A stretch of 64,000 bases of DNA from CAWDMC01 sp963803295. GTDB taxonomy: Bacteria > Acidobacteriota > Terriglobia > UBA7540. Shown here one piece after another: positions 53,388 through 63,006 of the stretch. The position numbers were made by a program, and so were the translations under genes. The notes below the pieces were generated by a model, which was not told the DNA's origin, did no database searches, and saw only the letters and a list, made by a program, of their open reading frames with translations. Position 1 is the stretch's first letter. Every line of letters begins with the position of its first letter. The stretch covers positions 124,001 through 188,000 of the forward strand of contig CAWDMC010000012.1 in assembly GCA_963803295.1 (NCBI GenBank), written 5' to 3'.

Positions 53388-56369
53388 TCAGAAAGCCTCC
53401 CCGATTGTGATGAAGTACTGAGTCGGGCTGATGCCTCGCACCGGGTTCAGCAACCGCCCAACGTCAATGCGAATCGGACCGACGGGGGTCTGGTAGCGAA
53501 GTCCGAGGCCGACGGTGTTGGTGTAGTTCTTGGCAAGGCCACCGAAGCCTATGTGATTAAACACGTTGCCACCGTCGTAAAATACCGCCGCTTCGAGGCC
53601 ATTATAGAGGCCGGTCGGAAAACGTGCCTCCGAGTTCAGAATCAACAGCTGGGTGCCGCCCACCGGAACGTTGATATTTGTGCAGGTGGAAGGGTTGTCG
53701 GGATTGCTGCAGACCGGTACCGTACGCTGGGGGCCCGCGCCGCTAATGGGAAAGCCACGCAGGGTAGTACTGCCGCCGGTGAAGAAGCTCTCGCTCAAAG
53801 GTACCGTGCTGCCCGCAAATGCTTTGGCGAGACCGGCGCGTATGCTGTTCGCCCAGACGATGTTCGGCGACCCGAACATAGGCCGGTAGTAGGCCGTCTG
53901 GCCGAGAAAGCGGGCGAAGTTGGCGCTCGAACCGATCGCCATGGGACTTAGATTGAAGTCGGCGGTCTGGTAAAGGCCGCGATGGGGATCGAGTGGCCGG
54001 TCGCGAGTATCGTTTACCCAGGCGGCACCTAGGGTGGAGAGTGTTACGTTGCGATCTTTGGGCAGCACCAGTTGCGGGATCAGCAGATTGGAAAGATCTG
54101 TGCGCGTGAAGGAGTAACGCAGAAGTACGGTCTGGTGCCTGGTGACTGGCTTTTCGACCTGGAACGACGCTTGTCCCAGACGCGCGGTGTAGATCGGATT
54201 CTCGCTCGTGCGCTCGGCCGAGAGGCTCCACAATGCGCTCCAACGCCCTCCCAGAAGATGGGGATCGGCATAGGTGAAGAGGCCCCGTTGATCGAGCCGC
54301 CCCACTAACAGCGCGAGCGAAGCCGTCTCGTCGAGGCCCAGCAGATTGCGGCGGCTATACTCAAAGGAGCCACGCGGGCTCACCAAGGTCGCCTGGCTGT
54401 TCACGAAGATGTTGTTGGCAATGAACACCGGCGGCAGACCGGGCAGAGCGACTGTGCCGGCAGGAATTTGACCGCCTTTATGAGCGATCTCCAGTCCTCC
54501 TCCGTAGGAGATAGAGTTCCGGGACGCCTCGTGCACCTTGATCAGCACTTGCTGATCAGGCTCATCGGAGTTATCACTAGGCGCTCCTGCAGGCTCGACA
54601 CTCGCCCAATCGAAGATACCAAGATTGTAGAGCTGGCTCTCGGCCTGCAACAGTTTCCCCTGGCTGAGGGGTTCGCCCGCGTGGACATTCGCGGTGCGAT
54701 CGATGAGCCGCTGGCGGGTTATCTTTTGGCCGAGCGTAACCACGCCGGCGATGTGAGATTGTATGCCTTCTTCAACCTTGTAGGTTACATCCACCCGGTT
54801 CGGCATTCCTGGGGTCGCGGTCACGATCGATTCGACAGCGGCCTGCAGATAGCCTTGGTTCAGATAGATCGCGGCGATGTGGTTGCGATCATCGGTAAGT
54901 CGGTTCGGTGAATAAGGATGGCCGGGCTTAGCGTCCAGAGGGTGCCGGGTCAGTTGTGAAGTGAGAATGTGCTGGTTGCCTTCGATGCGCACCGAATTGA
55001 CGATGGTCCGCGGTCCCTCCGTTACCTGGAAGGTAATGTAAAGGTTCGGCTCGCGATCCACTACCCGGGGAACCACCCTGACGTCCTGATAACCGGCATC
55101 CTGGTAGAGTGCTTTGAGTGTGCCGCTGCTCTGTTCGAGCAGATCGTCGCTGAAAGTGCCACGAGAGAGAAACCCTTTGGGCTTAACTCCCAGGTTCTCG
55201 GCCAGATCCTCCTGATCAAGGGCCGTACCGCCTTTCACTACGACGCTCTCCACTTGGTGCTTATCGCCCTTGTCCACGTCGTATAAGACGGACACGTTCT
55301 CGGGCGAAGATTTCGTCGTCTCGTCAACCTTGGCATCAAAATAACCTTGTTTGCGAAAGTAGGCCGTGAGGTTTACCTTTCCTTCCTCGATGAGATCAGG
55401 GTCGATCGAGTTCTCTTCGTAAATAGGGACCTGGTCGCGCAGACGGCGGTGGTTGAGGAAGGGAATCCGGGAAAGGCGAGCGCCTTCAAGATCGACCGAG
55501 ACTTGGGGGCCTAGTGTAACCGCAAAGATAACATCGGCGTGATTGTTCTCAAGATGGAACACCGGGGATTCCGTCTCGATTTTAGCGGCGATGTGCCCCT
55601 GCTTCGTCAGTTCATGCTGCATATTGTCAACCGCTGCCTGTATACGACGAGGACGGTAAGGCTGCCCGCGAGCGAGCGACTCCCCTTTGAGTTTGGCGTG
55701 GAGTGACTGCACCGTGTACTCAAGGTGTGCAGCTTCCTCCTTCGCGTTGGTGCCCGTCACTTTCACCTGTCCCACCCTGGCTCGATTGTTCAAGGTCACA
55801 TGGAAAACGATGTTGGCTAGGTAATGCTGCGTGTCAAGATACCCCTCGCCTCGAATGCGAGCCGCAAAGTAGCCATTCTTCTTCAAGAACTTGAGTAGAG
55901 CATCCTCGCCACGACCGATCCAGCTGGCCTGATAGGGATCTTCACTCGAATAATTCACCACCTGGAGTAGCTGTCCGTAGTTGAAGGCCTTCGTGGCGCC
56001 CGGGAAATCGACAATGCCGAGATAATACACCGGCTTACAGACGAAGATGAGACGCAAGCCCTGGGTCTCCGGCCGTATTTTCACACTGACGTGGGTGAAT
56101 TTGCCGGCATGCATGAGGGCCGCCACCGTAGCCTGAACTTGTCCATCATCGTAGGCAGCGCCGGTCTTCTGAACGACGAGGGGACGAAGAATGCCCACGT
56201 CGACTTGAGGACGGGCGACGATTTCGATGTCCGCCACTGCCTGTCCTTCATAGGTAACTTGCTGTCCTAGCCCGGAGTGCCATCCACCCAAGCAGAATAG
56301 TAGGAAAAACATGGGCCTTTGAACGAGCTTCGGCCCTTTTGGGGAGAGAGAGTATGAGCGACGTTTCAT
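53388..56369 (-). CDS. tamA: TamA/BamA-type outer membrane protein (Omp85 family)
   Basis: About 993 residues from the ATG at 56369; a TTG five codons upstream is also possible. Several POTRA domains (residues about 40-530) show the alternating GYxxAxVxxxxV pattern, for example FFRKQGYFDAKVDETTKSS and ALYQDAGYQDVRVVPRV. A beta-barrel follows with SFFTGGSTTLRGFPISGAGP (the conserved Omp85 RGF loop) and the end PTQYFITIGEAF, where a terminal Phe is the beta-signal. It inserts proteins into the outer membrane together with the downstream TamB. A large number of POTRA domains makes it longer than the usual 3-POTRA TamA. Confidence 0.92.
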   Translation of the reverse strand: MKRRSYSLSPKGPKLVQRPMFFLLFCLGGWHSGLGQQVTYEGQAVADIEIVARPQVDVGILRPLVVQKTGAAYDDGQVQATVAALMHAGKFTHVSVKIRPETQGLRLIFVCKPVYYLGIVDFPGATKAFNYGQLLQVVNYSSEDPYQASWIGRGEDALLKFLKKNGYFAARIRGEGYLDTQHYLANIVFHVTLNNRARVGQVKVTGTNAKEEAAHLEYTVQSLHAKLKGESLARGQPYRPRRIQAAVDNMQHELTKQGHIAAKIETESPVFHLENNHADVIFAVTLGPQVSVDLEGARLSRIPFLNHRRLRDQVPIYEENSIDPDLIEEGKVNLTAYFRKQGYFDAKVDETTKSSPENVSVLYDVDKGDKHQVESVVVKGGTALDQEDLAENLGVKPKGFLSRGTFSDDLLEQSSGTLKALYQDAGYQDVRVVPRVVDREPNLYITFQVTEGPRTIVNSVRIEGNQHILTSQLTRHPLDAKPGHPYSPNRLTDDRNHIAAIYLNQGYLQAAVESIVTATPGMPNRVDVTYKVEEGIQSHIAGVVTLGQKITRQRLIDRTANVHAGEPLSQGKLLQAESQLYNLGIFDWASVEPAGAPSDNSDEPDQQVLIKVHEASRNSISYGGGLEIAHKGGQIPAGTVALPGLPPVFIANNIFVNSQATLVSPRGSFEYSRRNLLGLDETASLALLVGRLDQRGLFTYADPHLLGGRWSALWSLSAERTSENPIYTARLGQASFQVEKPVTRHQTVLLRYSFTRTDLSNLLIPQLVLPKDRNVTLSTLGAAWVNDTRDRPLDPHRGLYQTADFNLSPMAIGSSANFARFLGQTAYYRPMFGSPNIVWANSIRAGLAKAFAGSTVPLSESFFTGGSTTLRGFPISGAGPQRTVPVCSNPDNPSTCTNINVPVGGTQLLILNSEARFPTGLYNGLEAAVFYDGGNVFNHIGFGGLAKNYTNTVGLGLRYQTPVGPIRIDVGRLLNPVRGISPTQYFITIGEAF

Positions 56370-56776
56370 GCGCGACTTGGGCAAACCATTAAGTTATCAC
56401 GAGATCGGATCACTGGAAGTGACCCGCGAGCAGTCTGCTCCTCGCGCTTGTTGATATTGATTGGATGGACTATGCCGGGCGGAGGGTTTGTCCCGTAATC
56501 GCCGAACATGTTCTGGCCGCACGACCGTGCCTGGTGTGCCGCGTCTGAAATCTGCCCTGGTTGCCGGCTCCAACGCCGTGGTCGAGAGCCTAATGGCTGA
56601 CCCCAGGCTCGAGGTTTGGCGTGGGGCTCTTTTGCCGATGGGTCCCGGTCACTCCTCTCTTCCAACGGGCAAAACTCCTACGTCGTATTTTTCTTCGGCA
56701 GCCGAACATTGACCGGCACTTTGAATCACATGGGCGAACAACGTGATCTATTTGGCCTAATGGTTCGATCCGCGAG
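56370..56776. other. Intergenic region
   Basis: No gene identified. GGTTCGATCC at 56762-56771 resembles a tRNA T-arm, but no cloverleaf surrounds it. The integrase remnant begins immediately after. Confidence 0.45.
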
Positions 56777-57215
56777 ATGGGCGGTAAGAACCAGCCGAGC
56801 AAGCATGAGGAATCCGCCGGATTGGAAACCCGGAAATCCTACGCCACGCAAGATACCTACGAGGGCTATCTGAAAAAGTGGATTTTGCCTCCCTGGCGAT
56901 CATATCATCTCGGCGACGTGAAGACCGTGTCAGGTGGAACAATGGCTGCCTTCGGTGCCATTGGCGCAGCGCAGCAGGGCACCAAGATCCGAAATATCAT
57001 GAGTGTTCTGGGCGGACGTCGATTTCGAGAAGCTGGAGATCAACGTGACCCGCTCTGTGGACTCGGGAAGGCGAATGGCGAAGACATCAGCGCTGCGGCA
57101 CGCCCATTACCACGCCCATTACAAGGTCACTGCCGACGTCTACACCCAGGCGATGACCAAGGTGAAACTCGAGGCACAAAGCAGAGTCGTCAGGATGATT
57201 CTGCCGCGGAAAGCC
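56777..57215 (+). pseudogene. Phage-type tyrosine integrase remnant
   Basis: Residues RKSYATQDTYEGYLKKWILP and YHLGDVKTV (56777-56929) correspond to the N-terminal SAM-like arm of an integrase. After a frame change comes TKIRNIMSVL. At 57003 a different frame gives VFWADVDFEKLEINVTRSV, a core block, and then VTADVYTQAMTKVKLEAQSR, the usual C-terminal end. The catalytic core pieces (Arg, His-x-x-Arg, Tyr) are lost through at least two internal deletions. It records an old integration event between tamA and tex. Confidence 0.75.
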
Positions 57216-57454
57216 GTCAAAAAAGGGGGGCTAATCGGGGTTCTTCCCTTATCGAACCCTTTCGAACCCCAGGGGCCAATTTCTTACATGTCAGGGATCG
57301 GGACGCGGTGAGCCATTCTCCCTTGAACCACGTCCGGGTTCCCAAAAACAGACCTCGGAGGAATCTAGGAGGTGAACCCTTACGAGTCGCGATATAATTC
57401 TTATGTCCCTTGCAGGAACGATGACCGCAGGTACCCCTTATTTCTATTTCCAGC

Positions 57455-59704
57455 ATGACCGACCGAAAGAATCTCTCACTCGACCTACTGCTTCAAATCG
57501 CCCAGACGCTCGACATCCCAATGCGCGGGCTGGTAGCTGTGATCGAACTGCTGGATGACGGCGGCACGGTGCCGTTCATCGCGCGCTATCGTAAGGAAAG
57601 CACCGGCAATCTCGATGAGGTTAAGGTCCGTAGTATTGAAGAGAAGCTAAGCTATTTCCGCGATCTCGTGGCGCGGCGGGAGACGATTCTTACTACCATC
57701 GCTGACCAGGGCAAGCTCACCGATGAACTCAAAGCTCGAATTGAAGGGACCTTCGACAAGAGCGAGTTGGAAGACTTGTACTTACCCTATCGGCCGAAGC
57801 GCCGCACCAAGGCGACCATGGCGCGCGAGAAGGGGTTGGAACCGCTGGCGATGTATTTGTGGGAACAGCAGCCCACGGCCGAATCGCTTGAAACACTCGC
57901 CAGTGGTTTCGTGAATGCAGAAAAAGGTGTCAACAGCGTGGAAGAGGCGCTGGAAGGGGCGCGCCACATTGTGGCCGAGATGATCAGCGAGGACGCCGAT
58001 TTGCGCAAAGCTCTGCGGCAGATGATGTTGGCGGAAGGCGTGGTGGCCAGCCGCAAGGTGACCGGCGCCATCGACGAGCAAGAGAAGTTCAGGATGTACT
58101 ACGAGTACCGGGAGCCGGTGAAGACAATTCCGTCGCACCGCATGCTGGCCATTCGCCGCGGCGAGAGCGAGGGCGTCCTCCACGTTCTCATCGAACTTGA
58201 GCCCTTGCATGCGGTCTCCATGCTGAAAGCACGCATTTTGCGTTCGCGAGCTGATTGGACGCCGCAGCTTGAACTGGCTATAGAAGACTCGTGGAAGCGC
58301 CTGCTGGATTCTTCGATTCAGGCCGAAATCCGGCTGGATGTGAAGCAACGCTCGGATGGGGAAGCGATTCAGGTCTTTCGCGACAATCTGCATAACCTGC
58401 TTTTGGCGCCGCCGGCGGGGCCCATTTCCGTATTGGGAATCGACCCTGGCCTGCGCACGGGTTGCAAGGTTGCCGTGATCGACGAGACCGGCAAATTCCT
58501 TGCCCACGATGTCCTCTACCTGCACCGTTCCCAAGGCGAGGCAGCGGCCGCTGCCAAGACGCTCGAAACGTTGTTGCAGCGGCACAATGTCCGCGCCATC
58601 GCCATCGGCAATGGCACGGCTTCCCGCGAGACCGATGCTTTCGTGCGCGATTTTCTCGGCGAGAGACGGCTTGACCACATCTTTTCTGTCACGGTAAGCG
58701 AGTCCGGGGCCAGCATCTACTCAGCCTCTGAGATTGCGCGGCAGGAGTTTCCGGATCTCGATCTAACCGTGCGTGGCGCAATTTCCATTGCGCGCCGGTT
58801 ACAAGACCCGCTCTCCGAGTTGGTCAAGGTCGATCCCAAGTCGATCGGAGTCGGCCAATATCAACACGACGTTGACCAACGCCAGCTTCAGCAATCGCTG
58901 GAAAGCGTGATCGAAAGTTGCGTCAACCGGGTCGATCTGAATACTTCATCGTGGACCCTGTTGCGCTACGTCGCTGGCATCACGGAACGGACCGCCCGCC
59001 AGATCGTCACGTTTCGGAACGAGAATGGGAGCTTCCGTTCTCGCTCGCAATTAAGGGAGGTGCCGGGCATCGGGCTGAAGACGTTTGAACAGGCGGCCGG
59101 CTTCCTGCGCATCCACAACGGTGACAACCTGCTGGACATGACCGCCGTCCACCCCGAGTCCTACCAGATCGTGGAACAAATCGCCCAATCCCTGGGTGTT
59201 CCCATCGAAGAGCTGATTAAGAGCCCGGAGCTTCTCGAAAAGGTGGATCGCAATCGGCTATCGGCCGGGACGTACACGCTAAGCGATATCCTGGAGGAGT
59301 TACGCAGACCGGGCCGCGACCCACGTGACCAATTCGTCACGCCGAGCTTCCACGAGCAGGTTCGCGAACTCTCCGACGTGCAGCCCGGCCTGGTGCTGGA
59401 AGGAGTGGTCACCAACGTGACGAAGTTCGGAGCCTTCGTGGACATTGGCGTTCATCAGGACGGCTTGGTCCATATCAGCGAGCTTTCCAACCGCTACGTG
59501 AAGGCCGCATCGGAAGTGGTGAAGGCCGGCCAGATCGTCAAGGTAAAGGTCTTGAGCGCCGATCCCAGGACCAAGCGCATTGCTCTCTCCATCAAAGCCC
59601 TGCAAGATCCGGCAACCAAGGGGCCAACCAAACCGCAACCAAAGCCCGAGCCCACGCTCGACGAGAAAATTGCTCTTCTAGCTTCGAAATGGAAGACCCG
59701 GTAA
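57455..59704 (+). CDS. tex: RNA-binding transcription accessory protein Tex
   Basis: 749 residues. The N-terminal helical domain (VPFIARYRKESTGNLDEVKV) is followed by a YqgF/RNase-H-like domain with SVLGIDPGLRTGCKVAVIDE. Then come the helix-hairpin-helix LREVPGIGLKTFEQAAGFLR and, at the C-terminus, an S1 domain LVLEGVVTNVTKFGAFVDIG with VKVLSADPRTKRIALSIKAL. It is a cytoplasmic nucleic-acid-binding protein found in nearly all bacteria. ATG at 57455. TATAAT at 57391-57396 upstream might belong to its promoter, without a clear -35. It is convergent with the RiPP operon, with 65 bases between stops. Confidence 0.94.
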   Translation: MTDRKNLSLDLLLQIAQTLDIPMRGLVAVIELLDDGGTVPFIARYRKESTGNLDEVKVRSIEEKLSYFRDLVARRETILTTIADQGKLTDELKARIEGTFDKSELEDLYLPYRPKRRTKATMAREKGLEPLAMYLWEQQPTAESLETLASGFVNAEKGVNSVEEALEGARHIVAEMISEDADLRKALRQMMLAEGVVASRKVTGAIDEQEKFRMYYEYREPVKTIPSHRMLAIRRGESEGVLHVLIELEPLHAVSMLKARILRSRADWTPQLELAIEDSWKRLLDSSIQAEIRLDVKQRSDGEAIQVFRDNLHNLLLAPPAGPISVLGIDPGLRTGCKVAVIDETGKFLAHDVLYLHRSQGEAAAAAKTLETLLQRHNVRAIAIGNGTASRETDAFVRDFLGERRLDHIFSVTVSESGASIYSASEIARQEFPDLDLTVRGAISIARRLQDPLSELVKVDPKSIGVGQYQHDVDQRQLQQSLESVIESCVNRVDLNTSSWTLLRYVAGITERTARQIVTFRNENGSFRSRSQLREVPGIGLKTFEQAAGFLRIHNGDNLLDMTAVHPESYQIVEQIAQSLGVPIEELIKSPELLEKVDRNRLSAGTYTLSDILEELRRPGRDPRDQFVTPSFHEQVRELSDVQPGLVLEGVVTNVTKFGAFVDIGVHQDGLVHISELSNRYVKAASEVVKAGQIVKVKVLSADPRTKRIALSIKALQDPATKGPTKPQPKPEPTLDEKIALLASKWKTR

Positions 59705-59769
59705 CCCGCGGCTCGCCCTCACTCACAAGCACCCTATTCGGTTCCGAAGCGCGGCAAAGGTTGCCGAAC

Positions 59770-60549
59770 TCAGGCAGTTCCGCCGGTGCAGCCAGGAAAG
59801 GTCAGCCGAGAGCCATGCCCCACTGCCACCCCGTACAGGGCTACCTCAGACCGACCGACTAGCTGCAGTCGGCGATTCACCCGGTGATCCGTGAAGCCAC
59901 CCACGCATAGCGTCGCAAGACCCAGTTCCGTCGCGCGCAGGCACATATTCTGCGCAACATGCCCTGCTTCCATCAAGATATAGCGGTATCCCCGAGCACC
60001 GTACTTTCGTAGTGTGCGCGGCAGGATGGCGGTGAGAAAGCACAAGGCGGACGCCGGCTCGAGGAAGCTCTGGTGCATCAGCTCCGCCATCATTTCCGCG
60101 ATGGTGCACGACCCCGGTAGCGGTTCCAAGGTGTGCTCGCGCGCGTTGAAATGATGAATTCCAGATGCCACTCCTTCAACGCGGTCGGAGACAATATATA
60201 TCTCAAGCGGATACAGCCCGCCGGCAGAGGGCACGGGACGGCCAAAAGTCCGGTGACCACTTGGCCAGTTCCGCAATCCGGTTATGCCATAACCCGCGTC
60301 TAAGACGCTTGCCAACTCGCCCAAGGTGATTGACTCGGGCGTAAATTCCCGGCAGGAGTGCCGCTTGGCAATTAGCTCCAGCAGTGGAGAAGTTCCGGGC
60401 TTTGGCAAAGCAATCGCATCTCTCGCTGCACTTACCGTCTTGAATTCCATCCGCGCGTGCGGGTCGTGGTACGCGGAAACGTTGTTCCACGGTTCAGAGT
60501 TCCAATGGAAAAGCAAACTGAGCGAAACCGCATCTTCATAGGGAAGCAT
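59770..60549 (-). CDS. SagB-type dehydrogenase (azole-forming oxidase)
   Basis: 259 residues of the nitroreductase fold, binding FMN. ThcOx/SagB proteins oxidise azolines made by the YcaO cyclodehydratase to azoles in TOMM peptides. Visible parts: RHSCREFTPESITLGELASV, GHRTFGRPVPSAGGLYPLEI (the RPxPSAGGLYPLE hallmark of SagB-type), HQSFLEPASALCFLTAILPR, and YGARGYRYILMEAGHVAQNM then GLATLCVGGFTDHRVNR. The start is the ATG at 60549. It is the last gene of the RiPP operon, 10 bases after the YcaO gene. Confidence 0.92.
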   Translation of the reverse strand: MLPYEDAVSLSLLFHWNSEPWNNVSAYHDPHARMEFKTVSAARDAIALPKPGTSPLLELIAKRHSCREFTPESITLGELASVLDAGYGITGLRNWPSGHRTFGRPVPSAGGLYPLEIYIVSDRVEGVASGIHHFNAREHTLEPLPGSCTIAEMMAELMHQSFLEPASALCFLTAILPRTLRKYGARGYRYILMEAGHVAQNMCLRATELGLATLCVGGFTDHRVNRRLQLVGRSEVALYGVAVGHGSRLTFPGCTGGTA

Positions 60550-60559
60550 GAGGCAACCT

Positions 60560-61870
60560 CTAGGCCAGTGGGTGGGGACACGGGTTCAGTGCCGCTTCCG
60601 ATGAGGGGAGTTCCTGAAAGCCCAGTTTCCTCGGCAACTCGTAGAGACGTCGACCGCCCAGCCTCTCCAGTCCATTCCCGAAATGGATCGGCTGTATCTG
60701 AGTGATCAGCACCCGCACGACGCGCAGGGGATAGGGAACGATGTCCGGGGTGGTCAGATCGCGATAAAATACTCGACAGCCAGCAGCCGCCAGCGCCGAT
60801 CGCAAGCTCCCGAGTTCTTGTTCGACGGTATCAGGCGATGGCAAAGGGGTGACGTCGATTCGAGTCTTTAGCCCGTGTTCCAGAAGAAAATCGAATTCGT
60901 GAAAGTGGTCCTTCCGAAAGAAATAGGCGGCGTGCTCTTCCAGCGTACGAACGTCAGAGTAGCGGTTGAGACGCGCTGCCGCGCCTTCGCGGTGCCGGTG
61001 CCGCAACAATTCGTGCAACTGGCAGACTTCAAATAGGGCTTTCCGCAAAGCCTGTTCGCAATTCAGCTCACAGCCGAGGCCGATCATCGCTGCCGGACCT
61101 TCGCCTGTCCGATCCACGACCAACGCCATCACCGGGCGGGCTGGCATATCCGTGGCCAGGAGGAACGCTCTTACCTCAGAGCCCCAGCGCTCGTAGGTTG
61201 AGCGAATATCTCCGATGATGACATCACCCAGACCCGCATAGTCGATCTCAGGCACGGGCAAACGGTTCAGCCAGGTCATCATGAAAGCGTCGCGTTCGAG
61301 CAATTCCAGGATGGCGCTACGCAGTGCACGGTTCAGGTCGGGGCCAGCCGCGAATCCGCTGGAATTGGTCGCGCATAAGAAATCCTGCGGTTGATCGCTG
61401 GCGGCGTTCAGGTAGACGAGGGCAGTGGGCACCCAGGCGCAGTCCTCGCTTCCGAGCTCTTGCATTGACGTCCAAAGGATCTCGTCCTTTGGCTGCCAGG
61501 GCCTAAAAGAAAAATCGCTGCGCGCGTATTGGGTCTGGGAATACAACACGAAGTCAGTAGGAGCGATGGCTTCTCCAGAAAGCTGGGCGATGGGCGCGCG
61601 GCGTGTGCCCTTCATCGCCGGATGCGACGCGCAATAACGCTCAACCGCCTCGCCGAGCGCTCCGAGCATGGCATCTTCCTCTGTAGCACCCTTGCCGCAA
61701 GCGCCCCGCTCAGCCCTGTCCGCCTTTCGGAAGTCGTAATGTGAGAGTAAGGCGTCGTAAATGTACGGCAGCTCGGGCTCGTCGGCACTCTTCGTCCGCA
61801 GGTTCAGCGATCTCAGAATACCGACGCGCGGGCTGACCAAGTCGAGTAGCGACTCGAGCTGCTTGCTCAT
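60560..61870 (-). CDS. YcaO-domain cyclodehydratase (TOMM)
   Basis: About 436 residues, ATG at 61870, overlapping the stop of the previous gene (ATGA). YcaO enzymes use ATP to phosphorylate a peptide amide and cyclise Cys/Ser/Thr to azolines. Motifs: GACGKGATEEDAMLGALGEA-VERY (the conserved SxGKG..A..EAxER helix), SAILELLERDAFMMTWLNRL (ELLERD), and the C-terminus ALNPCPHPLA, the PxPxP tail typical of TOMM YcaO proteins. Cytoplasmic. It is preceded by the RRE-E1-like partner and followed by SagB, so the three together form a heterocycle synthetase. Confidence 0.93.
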   Translation of the reverse strand: MSKQLESLLDLVSPRVGILRSLNLRTKSADEPELPYIYDALLSHYDFRKADRAERGACGKGATEEDAMLGALGEAVERYCASHPAMKGTRRAPIAQLSGEAIAPTDFVLYSQTQYARSDFSFRPWQPKDEILWTSMQELGSEDCAWVPTALVYLNAASDQPQDFLCATNSSGFAAGPDLNRALRSAILELLERDAFMMTWLNRLPVPEIDYAGLGDVIIGDIRSTYERWGSEVRAFLLATDMPARPVMALVVDRTGEGPAAMIGLGCELNCEQALRKALFEVCQLHELLRHRHREGAAARLNRYSDVRTLEEHAAYFFRKDHFHEFDFLLEHGLKTRIDVTPLPSPDTVEQELGSLRSALAAAGCRVFYRDLTTPDIVPYPLRVVRVLITQIQPIHFGNGLERLGGRRLYELPRKLGFQELPSSEAALNPCPHPLA

Positions 61871-63006
61871 GCGCCTGCCTCCCGATCCCAATCAGCCAGA
61901 CACGCCGGACACCAGGGCTTGCGCAATACTACGTGCATCACCGAGCTGAGATCGCGCAGGTCGAACACCTCGATGCGGCCGCGGGTCGCCACTTGTCCGG
62001 CGCCACAAAGGGCTTTCATGGCCTCCATTCCGGCAAGCTGCCCGGCAAGCGCGGTCCCGAAGACGACATTTGCTCTGTGGGTGCTGTCATCTCGTTTGCG
62101 CCGGTCAAGGAAAGTCTCGAAGTCGAAGCTCGCCTCAGGATTGTCGGCACAGGCGACGAAGCGCATCCGGTAACAGAGGTAGCAAGGGGTCTCGCCTGGG
62201 TAAACGGTCGGCCCCAGGACCACTTCAAAACTCGAAGCCGCAGCGCTGATCCAGGGAGTCCTGGTACGTAGGCAGGCACGATTCAGTTTGTAGATGAGCG
62301 AGACGTTTCCTTCATCGATGCAGTTGACGACGAAGTTGGACCCGGCGACCGCGTCCTCCACCGCCTGGTCGTCAGGCAAGCACCTAGAGACGGATTGAAA
62401 GCCGGCGGAAACGGCCCGGGCATCGAAATGGCGCCTCAAAGCCTCGCAACGCAGGGAGCCGCAGTCCTCGGGACGAAACTCCGGTGAGAAGTAAAGATCC
62501 GATGGTTCGACGACGCCATCGTCGACGCATCGCAAGGCGCCGAGTCCTGTCGCGACCAGCGACCGGGCCGCCGCCACGCCCGCGCCGGTCAAGCCGAAGA
62601 TGGTGACTCGCGCCCGTTCGAGCTTCTCCTGAATTTCCCACGGCTGGGACGAGAGATCGTGGAAGAGGTTGAGCTGCGGCCGCAGACGGTGCTGTGTTGC
62701 TTCGTCCATCTTCCAGACGGATACGTCTTCGAGCAGGGAGTTTTCCCAGAGAAGATCCAGGCAAGTGGAGAGATCCTCTTGCTGGAACAGATCACTAACC
62801 TCCGCATGGATCTCCTCAAAAGAGTGGCAGCCATCGAGCAGGGGCACGACGTGCTGGACGAACTCGCGAAAAGAATGACCTTTTAGCTTGACCCGGCGTT
62901 GCGAAGAAATGAAGTGAAGAACCTCGTCCCCCGCCTTGTCCGGCGGGTCACAGTACACGTAATAGTGGCTCGGGATTCGCAGTCGTTGGGATAGGGCGAT
63001 AGGCAT
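61867..63006 (-). CDS. RRE/ThiF-like E1 partner protein of TOMM cyclodehydratase
   Basis: 379 residues. The N-terminal 110 residues (YYVYCDPPDKAGDEVLHFIS, FREFVQHVVPLLDGCHSFEE-IHAEVSDLF) look like a winged-helix RiPP recognition element. It continues as a ThiF/E1 fold with VTIFGLTGAGVAAARSLVAT then DGVVEPSDLYFSPEFRPEDC. Two zinc pairs, CYLC and CPAC, lie at about residues 295 and 370. TOMM clusters use such a C-protein to bind the precursor and present it to YcaO. Its start overlaps the upstream radical SAM gene by 59 bases, and its end overlaps the YcaO start by 4. Confidence 0.88.
   Translation of the reverse strand: MPIALSQRLRIPSHYYVYCDPPDKAGDEVLHFISSQRRVKLKGHSFREFVQHVVPLLDGCHSFEEIHAEVSDLFQQEDLSTCLDLLWENSLLEDVSVWKMDEATQHRLRPQLNLFHDLSSQPWEIQEKLERARVTIFGLTGAGVAAARSLVATGLGALRCVDDGVVEPSDLYFSPEFRPEDCGSLRCEALRRHFDARAVSAGFQSVSRCLPDDQAVEDAVAGSNFVVNCIDEGNVSLIYKLNRACLRTRTPWISAAASSFEVVLGPTVYPGETPCYLCYRMRFVACADNPEASFDFETFLDRRKRDDSTHRANVVFGTALAGQLAGMEAMKALCGAGQVATRGRIEVFDLRDLSSVMHVVLRKPWCPACLADWDREAGA

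Noticed and set aside
56750..56790. tRNA gene suggested by GGTTCGATCC
   Set aside because: No D-arm, anticodon arm or acceptor stem can be built around it.
61867..63006. Housekeeping ThiF/MoeB for thiamine or molybdopterin synthesis
   Set aside because: The N-terminal RRE-like domain, the YcaO/SagB neighbours and the overlaps point to RiPP synthesis; no thiS or moaD is present.
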